This document shows, one piece after another, positions 12,401-22,760 of a stretch of DNA of 64,000 bases (position 1 is the stretch's first letter; the number at the start of each line of letters is the position of its first letter). Below the pieces are notes generated by a model. The model was not told where the DNA came from and ran no database searches. It saw only the letters and a program-made list of their open reading frames with translations. The DNA comes from Panicum virgatum (lineage: Eukaryota > Streptophyta > Magnoliopsida > Poales > Poaceae). Where the stretch lies: the NCBI RefSeq assembly GCF_016808335.1, contig NC_053142.1, forward strand, positions 1,342,203-1,406,202. The letters run 5' to 3'. Position numbers and translations under genes: made by a program.

Positions 12401-15400
12401 GCATGTCTCTTAGACCAACTACTCGATAGGCCGTGCCTTTGACTTTGCCGGAAGAACGAAAGGTTAGTAGTCGGAGTAGTTATTGGTGTAACATCTCCTG
12501 AAAAAGTAGAGAGCTTGTCTCTAGGGCCGCGGAGAACATGTCTCTTAGCCCAACTACTCGATAGGCCGTGCCTTTGACTTTGCCGGAACCAAGAAGGGTT
12601 GGTATTCGAAGTAGTTATTGGAGTAACGACACCTGAAGAAGTAGAGACCTTGTCTCTAGGGCCGCAGAGACCATGTCTCTTAGCCAAACTACTCGATAGG
12701 CCGTGCCTTTGACTTTGCCGGAACAAAGAAAGGTTGGTAGTCGGAGTAGTTATTGGAGTAACAACTCCTGAAGAAGTAGAGAGCTTGTCTCTAGGGCAGC
12801 AGAGAGCGTGTCTCTTAGCCCAACTACTCGATAGGCCGTGCCTTTGACTTTGCCGGAACAAAGAGAGGTTGGTAGTCGGATTAGTTATTGGAGTAACGAC
12901 TCCTGAAGAAGGTAGATAACTTGTCTCTAGGGCCGCAGAGAGCATGTCTCTTAGCCCAACTGCTCGATAGGCTGTGCCTTTGACTTTGCCAGAACAAAGA
13001 AAGGTTGGTATTCGAAGTACTTATTGGAGTAACGACTCCTAAGGAAGGTAGAGGCCTTGTCTCTTGTGCCGCGGAGAACATGTCTCTTAGCCCAACTACT
13101 CGATCGGCCGTGCCTTTGACTTTGCCGGAACAAATAAAGGTTGGTAGTCGTAGTTGTTATTGGAGTAACAACTCCTGTGAACGTAGAGAGCTTGTCTCTA
13201 AGTCCGCGGAGAGCGTGTGTCTTAGCCCAACTACTCGATAGGGCGTGCCTTTGACTTTGCCGGAACAAAGAAAGGTTGGTAGTCGGAGTAGTTATTGGAG
13301 TAACAACTCCTGAAGAAGTAGAGACCTTGTCTCTAGGGCCGCGGAGAGCATGTCTCTTAGCCTAACTACTCGATAGGCCGTGCCTTTGACTTTGCCGGAA
13401 CAAAGAAAGGTTGGTAGTCGGAGTAGTTATTGGAGTAACGATTCCTGAAGAAGGTAGAGAACTTGTCTCTAGGGCCGCGGAGAGCATGTCTCTTAGCCCA
13501 AGTGCTCGATCGGCTGTGCCTTTCACTTTGCCGGAACAAAGAAAGGTTGGTATTCGAAGTAGTTATTGGAGTAACGACTCCTGAAGAAGGTAGAGAACTT
13601 GTCTCTAGGGCCGCGAAGAGCATGTCTCTTAGCCCAACTACTCGATAGGCCTTACCTTTGACTTTGCCAGAACAAAGAAAGGATGGTAGTCGGAGTAATT
13701 ATTGGAGTAACCACTCCTGAAGAAGGTAGAGGCCTTATCTCTAGGGCCGCGGAGAGCATGTCTCTTAGCCCAACTACTCGATAGGCCGTGCCTTTGACTT
13801 TGCCGGAACCAAAAAGGGATGGTATTCGAAGTAGTTATTGGAGTAACGACTCCTGAAGAAGTAGAGACCTTGTCTCTAGGGCCGCAGAGACCATGTCTCT
13901 TAGCCAAACTACTCGATTGGCCGTGCCTTTGACTTTGCCGGAACAAAGAAAGGTTGGTAGTCGGATTAGTTATTGGAGTAACGACTCCTGAAGAAGGTAG
14001 AGAACTTGTCTCTAGGGCCGCGGAGAGCATGTCTCTTAGCCCAACTGCTCGATAGGCTGTGCCTTTGACTTTGCCGGAACAAAGAAAGGTTGGTATTCGA
14101 AGTACTTATCGGAGTAACGACTCCTGAAGAAGGTAGAGGCCTTGTCTCTAGTGCCGCGGAGAGCATGTCTCTTAGCCTAACTACTCGATAGGCCGTGCCT
14201 TTGACTTTGCCGGAACAAATAAAGGTTGGTAGTCGTAGTTGTTATTGGAGTAACAACTCCTGAGAACGTAGAGAGCTTGTCTCTAGGTCCGCGGAGAGCG
14301 TGTCTCTTAGCCCAACTACTCGATAGGGCGTGCCTTTGACTTTGCCGGAACAAAGAAAGGTTGGTAGTCGGAGTAGTTATTGGAGTAACATCTCCAGAAG
14401 AAGTAGAGACTTGTCTCTAGGGCCACGGAGAGCATGTCTCTTAGCCCAAATACTCGATAGGCCGTGCCTTTGACTTGGTCGGAACTAAGAAAGTTTGGTA
14501 GTCGGAGTAGTTATTGGAGTAACGACTCCTGAAGAAGGTAGAGGCCTTGTCTCTAGGGCCGCGGAGAGCATGTCTCTTAGACCAACTACTCGATAGGCCG
14601 TGCCTTTGACTTTGCCGGAAGAACGAAAGGTTAGTAGTCGGAGTAGTTATTGGTGTAACATCTCCTGAAAAAGTAGAGAGCTTGTCTCTAGGGCCGCGGA
14701 GAGCATGTCTCTTAGCCCAAATACTCGATAGGCCGTGCCTTTGACTTGGTCGGAACTAAGAAAGTTTGGTAGTCGGAGTAGTTATTGAAGTAACGACTCC
14801 TGAAGAAGGTAGAGGCCTTGTGTCTGGGGCCGCAGAGAGCATGTCCCTTTGACCAACTACTCGATAGGCCGTGCCTTTGACTTTGCCGGAACAAAGAAAG
14901 GTTTGTAGTCGGATTAGTTATTGGAGTAACGACTCCTGAAGAAGGTAGAGGCCTTGTCTCTAGGGCCGCGGAGAGCATGTCTCTTAGACCAACTACTCGA
15001 TAGGCCGTGCCTTTGACTTTGCCAGAAGAACGAAAGGTTAGTAGTCGGAGTAGTTATTGGTGTAACATCTCCTGAAAAAGTAGAGAGCTTGTCTCTAGGG
15101 CCGCGGAGAGCATGTCTCTTAGCCCAACTACTCGATAGGCCGTGCCTTTGACTTTGCCGGAACCAAGAAGGGTTGGTATTCGAAGTAGTTATTGGAGTAA
15201 CGACACCTGAAGAAGTAGAGAACTTGTCTCTAGGGCCGCGGAGAGCATGTCTCTTAGCCCAACTGCTCGATCGGCTGTGCCTTTCACTTTGCCGGAACAA
15301 AGAAAGGTTGGTATTCGAAGTAGTTATTGGAGTAACGACTCCTAAAGAAGGTAGAGAACTTGTCTCTAGGGCCGCGGAGAGCATGTCTCTTAGCCCAACT

Positions 15401-18400
15401 ACTCGATAGGCCTTACCTTTGACTTTGCCAGAACAAAGAAAGGATGGTAGTCGGAGTAATTATTGGAGTAACCACTCCTGAAGAAGGTAGAGGCCTTATC
15501 TCTAGGGCCGCGGAGAGCATGTCTCTTAGCCCAACTACTCGATAGGCCGTGCCTTTGACTTTGCCGGAACCAAAAAGGGTAGGTATTCGAAGTAGTTATT
15601 GGAGTAACGACTCCTGAAGAAGTAGAGACCTTGTCTCTAGGGCCGCAGAGACCATGTCTCTTAGCCAAACTACTCGATTGGCCGTGCCTTTGACTTTGCC
15701 GGAACAAAGAAAGGTTGGTAGTCGGATTAGTTATTGGAGTAACGACTCCTGAAGAAGGTAGAGAACTTGTCTCTAGGGCCGCGGAGAGCATGTCTCTTAG
15801 CCCAACTGCTCGATAGGCTGTGCCTTTGACTTTGCCGGAACAAAGAAAGGTTGGTATTCGAAGTACTTATTGGAGTAACGACTCCTGAAGAAGGTAGAGG
15901 CCTTGTCTCTAGTGCCGCGGAGAGCATGTCTCTTAGCCTAACTACTCGATAGGCCGTGCCTTTGACTTTGCCGGAACAAATAAAGGTTGGTAGTCGTAGT
16001 TGTTATTGGAGTAACAACTCCTAAGAACGTAGAGAGCTTGTCTCTAGGTCCGCGGAGAGCGTGTCTCTTAGCCCAACTACTCGATAGGGCGTGCCTTTGA
16101 CTTTGCCGGAACAAAGAAAGGTTGGTAGTCGGAGTAGTTATTGGAGTAACATCTCCAGAAGAAGTAGAGACTTGTCTCTTGGGCCACGGAGAGCATGTCT
16201 CTTAGCCCAAATACTCGATTGGCCGTGCCTTTGACTTGGTCGGAACTAAGAAAGTTTGGTAGTCGGAGTAGTTATTGGAGTAACGACTCCTGAAGAAGGT
16301 AGAGGCCTTGTCTCTGGGGCCGCAGAGAGCATGTCCCTTAGACCAACTACTCGATAGGCCGTGCCTTTGACTTTGCCGGAACAAAGAAAGGTTTGTAGTC
16401 GGATTAGTTATTGGAGTAACGACTCCTGAAGAAGGTAGAGGCCTTGTCTCTAGGGCCGCTGAGAGCATGTCTCTTAGACCAACTACTCGATAGGCCGTGC
16501 CTTTGACTTTGCCGGAAGAATGAAAGGTTAGTAGTCGGAGTAGTTATTGGTGTAACATCTCCTGAAAAAGTAGAGAGCTTGTCTCTAGGGCCGCGGAGAG
16601 CATGTCTCTTAGCCCAACTACTCAATAGGCCGTGCCTTTGACTTTGCCGGAACCAAGAAGGGTTGGTATTCGAAGTAGTTATTGGAGTAACGACACCTGA
16701 AGAAGTAGAGACCTTGTCTCTAGGGCCGCAGAGACCATGTCTCTTAGCCAAACTACTCGATAGGCCGTGCCTTTGACTTTGCCGGAACAAAGAAAGGTTG
16801 GTAGTCGGAGTAGTTATTGGAGTAACAACTCCTGAAGAAGTAGAGAGCTTGTCTCTAGGGCAGCAGAGACCGTGTCTCTTAGCCCAACTACTCGATAGGC
16901 CGTGCCTTTGACTTTGCCGGAACAAAGAGAGGTTGGTAGTCGGATTAGTTATTGGAGTAACGACTCCTGAAGAAGGTAGATAACTTGTCTCTAGGGCCGC
17001 AGAGAGCATGTCTCTTAGCCCAACTGCTCGATAGGCTGTGCCTTTGACTTTGCCGAAACAAAGAAAGGTTGGTATTCGAAGTACTTATTGGAGTAACGAC
17101 TCCTAAGGAAGGTAGAGGCCTTGTCTCTTGTGCCGCGGAGAACATGTCTCTTAGCCCAACTACTCGATCGGCCGTGCCTTTGACTTTGCCGGAACAAATA
17201 AAGGTTGGTAGTCGTAGTTGTTATTGGAGTAACAACTCCTGTGAACGTAGAGAGCTTGTCTCTAGGTCCGCGGAGAGTGTGTCTCTTAGCCCAACTACTC
17301 GATAGGGCGTGCCTTTGACTTTGCCGGAACAAAGAAAGGTTAGTAGTCGGAGTAGTTATTGGAGTAACAACTCCTGAAGAAGTAGAGACCTTGTCTCTAG
17401 GGCTGCGAAGAGCATGTCTCTTAGCCTAACTACTCGATAGGCCGTGCCTTTGACTTTGCCGGAACAAAGAAAGGTTGGTAGTCGGAGTAGTTATTGGAGT
17501 AACGACTCCTGAAGAAGGTAGAGAACTTGTCTCTAGGGCCGCGGAGAGCATGTCTCTTAGCCCAACTGCTCGATCGGCTGTGCCTTTCACTTTGCCGGAA
17601 CAAAGAAAGGTTGGTATTGGAAGTAGTTATTGGAGTAACGACTCCTGAAGAAGGTAGAGAACTTGTCTCTAGGGCCGCGGAGAGCATGTCTCTTAGCCCA
17701 ACTACTCGATAGGCCTTACCTTTGACTTTGCCAGAACAAAGAAAGGTTGGTAGTCGGAGTTGTTATTGGAGTAACAACTCCTGAAAAAGTAGAGAGCTTG
17801 TCTCTAGGTCCGCGGAGGGCGTGTCTCTTAGCCCAACTACTCGATAGGCCGTGCCTTTGACTTTGCCGGAACAAAGAAACGTTGGTAGTCGGAGTAGTTA
17901 TTAGAGTAACGACTCCTGAAGAAGGTAGAGAACTTGTCTCTAGGGCTGCGGAGAGCGTGTCTCTTAGCCCAACTACTTGATAGGCCATGCCTTTGACATT
18001 GCTGGAACAAAGAAAGGTTGGTAGTCAGAGTAGTTAATGGAGTAATGACTCCTGAAGAGGGTAGAGAACTTGTCTCTAGGGCCGCGGAGAGCACGTCTCT
18101 TAGTCCAACTACTCGATAGGCCGTGCCTTTGACTTTGCCGGAACAAAGAAAGGTGGGTAGTCGGAGTAGTTATTGGAGTAACAACTCCTGAAGAAGGTAG
18201 AGAACTTGTCTCTAGGGCCGCGTGGAGCATGTCTCTTAGCCCAACTACTCGGTAGACCGTGACTTTGACTTTGCCAAAACAAAGAAAGGTCAGTACTCGA
18301 AGTTGTTATTGGAGTTACTACTCCTAGAGAGGCAGAGACCTTGTCTCCAGGTCGGCAGGGAGCATGTCTCATTGCCCAACTACTCGATAGGTCGTGCCTT

Positions 18401-18792
18401 TGACTTTGACGGAACAAAGAAATGTTGTTAGTTAGAGTAGTTATTGGAGTAACAACTCCTGAAGAAGTAGAGAGCTTGTCTCTAGTGCCGCGGAGAGCAT
18501 GTCTCTTAGCCCAACTACTCGATAGGCCGTGCCTTTGACTTTGCTGGAACAAAAAAAGGTTGGTAGTCGAAGTAGTTATTGGAGTAATGACTCCTGAAAA
18601 AGGTAGATAACATGTCTCTAGGGCCGCCGAGAGCATGTCTCTTAGCCCAACTACTTGATTGGCCGTGCCTTTGACTTTGCCGGAATAAAGAAATCTTGGT
18701 ATTCGAATTAGTTGTTAGAGTAACGACTCCAGAAGAAGTAGAGACCTTGTCTCTAGGGCCGCGGAGAGCATGTCTCTTAGCCCAACAACTCG

Positions 18793-18797
18793 ATAAG
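18793..18797. repeat. Left target-site duplication of the solo LTR (ATAAG)
   Basis: The five bases before TGTGACACC are ATAAG; the five bases after the terminal CCACA are ATAGG, the satellite consensus at this point. They match at 4 of 5 positions, consistent with a 5-bp duplication plus one later substitution. Confidence 0.75.
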
Positions 18798-18800
18798 TGT

Positions 18801-18815
18801 GACACCTTAGGTGTC
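18801..18815. repeat. Near-perfect palindrome at the solo-LTR terminus
   Basis: GACACCTTAGGTGTC is an inverted repeat with 7-bp arms around one central base, starting at the fourth base of the LTR. Inverted termini are expected at LTR ends, but this local palindrome lies inside one end only. Confidence 0.7.
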
Positions 18816-19259
18816 TGCACAGTAGAACTGTAATTATTTTATGCATCATGTGCTTAATTGCTTGAACAAGGGTCTTATTTAAAAAAATAGTAAGGTTAAT
18901 TGTGTAAATATGATTTGATGCAAGGACCTTCCTATAATTTAATTTGAATAAGATGGGTGAATATTGCTTTTGTGGAGGGTTTCTTTGTAAAATTCAGTGT
19001 AATCATTACATGGTAGGAAATTTTACTTTTCAGTCTGAAATTAAGGTGAATTTGCTTTGGAAATGATGAAAGTCCATTAAATTCAAAATTCTTTCTATGT
19101 TTTCAAAATAACCTTTCAACCTTTGGTCAAATCAAATTTTGCACAACATCAAAGTTGTAGATCTTGAAAAGTTGAACAACTTTCATGTTGGACACTTTTT
19201 CATTTGAGCCCTAGTTTAGGAGTTATTTTTATTTTACAGTAGGACCCCAAAACTTTTCT

Positions 19260-19990
19260 GAAATTGCAAACAGGTCCAGCCTGCATCTTCCTCCTCTCTC
19301 CCTCCCTGCTTCCTCTGCCGCCGGCGCAGAGCGGCGCCTCCCGCTGCCGAGGGAGGGCCGCATGCCACCTCTTGCAGCCCACCGCCGCACGCGGCACCCC
19401 CGCAACCCCCTGGCCCCACTCCACCCGCGCTGGAGCCCCCTTTCCCTCGCCACGCTACCCCGGTCGTGCTCCGCGGCCACCACCTCGCCGCCGCCGTGGC
19501 AAACTCGGGGAAGAGCCCCAGCTCCCCTTCTCTCGCGCGCTTCAGCACCAGGGAAACCCCCGCATTCCAATCCCCTCGCTCTCTCGCCAGTTCCCCGCCC
19601 CAAACCCCCAGAACGCCGCCACCGCCCGCCCGAACGCCGGCGAGCTCGAGCTCACAGTCGCCCCGCTCCTCCACGGCTGCTCCACCCGCGCAGAACCCAC
19701 CTTCAGCTCCACCTCGATCTCACGTAGCTCCCCGGCCACTCCTCTTCCACCCACGACCGCCGGAGCATCCTCGCTGCCGATCCCCTACGCCGACCGCCGC
19801 TGTTCGACCGTCGACGAGTCCCCTCCCGACCATCTCCCACCGATCCAGGGCCACCAAAAGGTGCAGCTCGAGCTCCTCATCGTTTTCCCCACCTTTCCCT
19901 CACCGCCGATGCCAAACTTCACCGGAATCCGAGCCGAAACGGTGGCTCTATTCTTGTTTTCCGACGAAGGACCTATTCGTAATTTAGAAA
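19260..19990 (+). other. GC-rich block of the solo LTR (probable promoter/leader zone)
   Basis: A sharply GC- and C-rich stretch within otherwise AT-rich sequence. Overlapping open frames exist in several phases on both strands (up to 263 codons on the plus strand), but none has recognisable domains. Their amino-acid make-up (Pro, Arg, Ser, Ala) is what GC-rich DNA gives in any frame. Comparable blocks sit at the same relative place in the LTRs of both full elements. Confidence 0.6.
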
Positions 19991-21168
19991 CTTGTTTCCA
20001 GGGGTCCAAGTGTAAAAACGACATGAACTCTAGAATTCAAATCAGTGAACTTTGAAAATGCCTAGAAATTCATAGAAAAATTATAAAAATACAAATCTAA
20101 ATGTTTTAGAATCCTTGTTACAAGTCCTACAAGTTTTGTTACATACACATCTTCAGTTTTGGTCTGCATGTTAATCCAAGAAAAAGAATAGAATAAATAG
20201 GCTTTAATTGTTGTAGGAGTTGTACTCAATAACTTCATGTGGTTTTTGGCTAGAATGTGTATTTCAGTGTTATTAGTGCCTGGTAAAAAATTGAACTCTT
20301 TTTGACATTACTAACTTGGTCAAAGTTTCAATATTCCTAGATCTACTAGTTTTGCTAATGTATTTATGCTGGTAGAAATATTAAAGTTCTGTGTCTGAAA
20401 ATTTTTCAATGCCTGCATGTCACTAAAACCTTGCTGTTGCGCAGGTTTGAGAAATTGTAGATCTGTTTAGCTATATATTTGATTTAATGCTTGTTAAGTA
20501 GGCTTTAAATATAATAAATAGTTTCCTTACTTAGAAAAATCTTAGAATATTTGTCGAACTCTATTTTAGTCATATATTCATGTCTGTAAAATTTAGGATC
20601 CATAAACATTATAGAACTTTATGTACTAATTAGTTTTACCATATATGGTTTAATTTTGTCAAAATTATTACTTATATTTTAAGCCTAGATAAATTCTGAA
20701 AATTTTATAGTAACTGTGTTAGCTCTGTATTGATATCCTGTTAAATTTATAGTCTCTGATTTGCTCTAGTTTAGTATGTAGAATTTAATCTTGTTCTAGG
20801 TGCTGTCTAAGTAAATGTTTTATTCTGAATAATTGGCTGCATGAAATGGTATCAAATTTACATGATAGATTTCTCTTTGTACTTCCTATTTTAAGTAATT
20901 TTTCTAAATTTAAATGCTAGTTGTGTACTGAGTTACTTAATTCTTAGCAAACCATGATTTACATGCTATGTGAACTAACTAAAACTTACTTTGTGAAGAT
21001 AATCAAATTGTCTTGTGAGGTTAATCATGTTATTTTGTGTAGTAAGACATGTTAAATAACTACTCTATAAACGATTGCCCATATGCTAAGTTATGTTTGC
21101 TAGTTGTTAGACTGCCACTTTATCGCGAATGGTGTATGTTGTAATACCATTTCTTGCATCACATATAG
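19991..21168. other. AT-rich non-coding stretch of the solo LTR
   Basis: Low-GC sequence without a supported gene, RNA gene or internal repeat. It separates the GC-rich block from the coding-like island at 21169. It could be an intron if the LTR leader is spliced, but no donor was assigned with confidence. Confidence 0.5.
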
Positions 21169-21338
21169 ATACGACTCTTCTAGCGGACGGGACGTACGAG
21201 CTGATCCCGGAGTCCGAAGGAGGTGATCAAGAAGCCCAGGTGAATGCCGCTACACTGACTGAAGACCCGTACCAAAGTGCGGAAGAGCCAAAGGCTGATC
21301 TAGCTAGTGACTACCGCGAAGGCAAGCCCCGGACATAA
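21169..21338 (+). other. Coding-like island 1 in the solo LTR
   Basis: After an acceptor-like CACATATAG, a frame of about 56 codons runs to TAA at 21336. It is more GC-rich than its surroundings and acidic, rich in Glu, Asp, Ala and Tyr, and ends with the residues YREGKPRT. The LTRs of elements 1 and 2 hold a similarly placed island, also after a TAG acceptor-like site, with an acidic Gln/Tyr-rich frame containing YEEGK. The shared EGK ending and position are visible by eye; homology and function are inferred. An ATG at 21129 lies upstream in the same frame. Confidence 0.4.
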
Positions 21339-22334
21339 AACCAGTATTTCAAATTATGCACTTTATATACTACTTGTGCATTTACAGTTCTTTGGATTTG
21401 AATTGAAACCCTAGATGCATGATCCTAGGAACCTATGTACTGAACACTAGACTTGAGTTCGAGTAATTGCTATGCTTATAGGACCGGTAAAAGTCGAGTG
21501 ATTGCCTGTCACTCGCGACCTTAATAGGAGTTGCTTGTTTTCTTTTATCTGCAATCACTATAAGGACGTCGAACGGGATCATGTTCGATATCATGACCTT
21601 GGGTGAGACCCCGTCTGTGTTGATGAATTCTGCTAAGGTCACAGTGTGTGGTAGCAGTGGTTAAGCATTTGAACGTACTAGCCACATGCCGTAAATATGG
21701 TATGCAGTAAGCCTAGTAGCTAATCGGACCGGTGATTGGATATACCTTTCACTCTCTCTTAGAGATAGGTTTTTATGTTTATGTTGTGCAACACCACGGG
21801 TGCAGGGAGGAAGTTGGTGCCCTATAGTCGGGGAGAGTGACCCTATCCACAAGCCGGAATGAAAGGTCAACGATTGTTTGGGAATGACCCGACGGTGTTC
21901 CAAACGTGTGTGTTAGGTTTACCTTGCAAGGTTGGAAATCCGATTCAAATCGTCCATCTCTCGTGGATATTGAGACTACTTGATCCCTTTGCCACACAAA
22001 GTAATAAGAGTAATATTAATATGATCAATCTTGATGTTTGACTAAAGTTCTACCATGGTTGATTAGAATTAGTTGCTTACATAGAATGGTTAATCAACTA
22101 GAATATTGAAAGCTAAAATGTGAAATTAAGGACCTACTCTTTGTTGCTTTTCACTAAAAGGAAAACCAGAGCCTTACAGAACCCTGCATAGTCTAGCTAA
22201 GTGGACTAAGTATATCCATTGACGGTTAAGTCTTGTTGAGTATTAGTATACTCAGCCTTGCTGTTGAATCCTGTTTTAGGTATGAGTTTTGAGGACCAGA
22301 CCGCTAGTCTGACCTGGCCCTGTTCTTTGCCCTC

Positions 22335-22389
22335 TAGCTGGTCCGTAGAGTGGGATCCGTCTCTGGCCGTCAATGACCCCAACGAGTGA
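22335..22389 (+). other. Coding-like island 2 in the solo LTR
   Basis: A pyrimidine-rich stretch ending CCCTCTAG is followed by a short frame (SWSVEWDPSLAVNDPNE) closed by TGA at 22387-22389. A short stop-terminated frame after a strong acceptor-like site also occurs near the 3' end of the LTRs of both full elements. It may be the last exon of an LTR-encoded short frame, or chance. Confidence 0.35.
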
Positions 22390-22755
22390 TACCTTGCTTG
22401 GGCTAGCTTGGTATCCTTTTGCGACGTGTTGTAGCCGTCGTGTTTTCTTTCCGCTGCTTAAACTCTGAACTTTAAACTTATGTCTTGTATAAGGTTTTAC
22501 AGAGTTTGGACCTGTCATAATACTTTGAACTTATTGTAATAACTGCTATGCCTGTGTTGTAAGATATATGGTTGTAATATCTCTAGACTCGCCTTCGTGC
22601 GGGGTATGCTTGTTCGATCCGAGATCCGGTGGTTGTATCGGGACGTTACCCGACATACCAAGAATTGTTCCGTTTGAAGTGCGTTTGAGTCGGTGTTGCC
22701 TTTATGGTGATGACCAGCACACTTGAGCCGGGATAATTCAGATGGTTCTGCCACA

Positions 22756-22760
22756 ATAGG
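22756..22760. repeat. Right target-site duplication of the solo LTR (ATAGG)
   Basis: Five bases directly after the LTR terminus CCACA; they pair with ATAAG at 18793-18797. The satellite monomer resumes here in correct phase. Confidence 0.75.

Larger units (their letters stand above)
6143..17712 (+). repeat. Nested higher-order repeat region of the satellite
   Basis: Long strings of variant monomers recur at several offsets: 10716-11644 matches 12340-13268 (1624 bp, 12 monomers); 12340-13648 matches 16404-17712 (4064 bp, 30 monomers); 7033-7833 matches 13366-14166 (6333 bp); 7305-8374 matches 15399-16468 (8094 bp); 13638-14166 matches 15399-15927 (1761 bp, 13 monomers). Rare markers confirm this: GGAACAAAGAGAGG near 11231, 12855 and 16919; GGTCGGAACTAAG at 8144, 10551, 12174, 14477, 14748 and 16248 (and at 5977 just upstream); GGCCTTACCTTTGACTTTG near 7315, 13648, 15409 and 17712. 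Copies look nearly identical over long runs, so amplification here is more recent than in the rest of the array. Confidence 0.85.
1..18797 (+). repeat. 135/136-bp satellite array, block 1 (about 139 monomers)
   Basis: Uninterrupted head-to-tail tandem repeat. Successive copies of landmarks such as GCCGGAACAAAG and GGCCGCGGAGAGCATG are 135 or 136 bp apart. The one-base difference is mostly GAAGTAGAG (135) against GAAGGTAGAG (136). Monomers differ from one another at several to about 15 positions and fall into recurring variant classes: AACCAAGAAGGGTTGG, AACAAATAAAGGTTGG with GAGAACGTAG, and GGTCGGAACTAAG. All monomers point the same way. The block enters from the left edge of the window and ends where a solo LTR has inserted. 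I do not recognise the monomer as CentC, CentO or another named plant satellite, but no database was searched. No gene is supported inside it; open frames on the minus strand follow from the 45-codon period. Confidence 0.97.
18798..22755 (+). mobile_element. Solo LTR of a Ty3/gypsy-type retrotransposon (3958 bp)
   Basis: Non-satellite sequence opening with TGTGACACC and closing with TTCTGCCACA, so it has TG...CA ends with imperfect TGTG(A)CA inverted termini. It is flanked by a near-perfect 5-bp target duplication and splits a satellite monomer whose phase resumes exactly on the far side. It contains no primer-binding site, polypurine tract, gag or pol, and no second terminal copy, so a solo LTR left by LTR-LTR recombination is the simplest reading. 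Its layout matches the LTRs of the two full elements: AT-rich start, a GC-rich block at 19260-19990, a long AT-rich stretch, then coding-like islands. Orientation is inferred from that order. It is a different family from elements 1 and 2. A non-autonomous element lacking LTRs is a less likely alternative. Confidence 0.78.

Noticed and set aside
1..18797. CRISPR array
   Set aside because: The whole 135-bp unit is repeated with no short-repeat/unique-spacer pattern, and the context is a plant retrotransposon-rich region.
19264..20055. 263-codon plus-strand frame in the solo LTR
   Set aside because: Several overlapping frames on both strands are open in the same GC-rich block; there is no recognisable domain or conserved counterpart.
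18798..22755. A host gene in the non-satellite insert
   Set aside because: TG...CA termini, a target duplication and exact monomer phase on both sides mark it as an inserted LTR; no gene domain is present.
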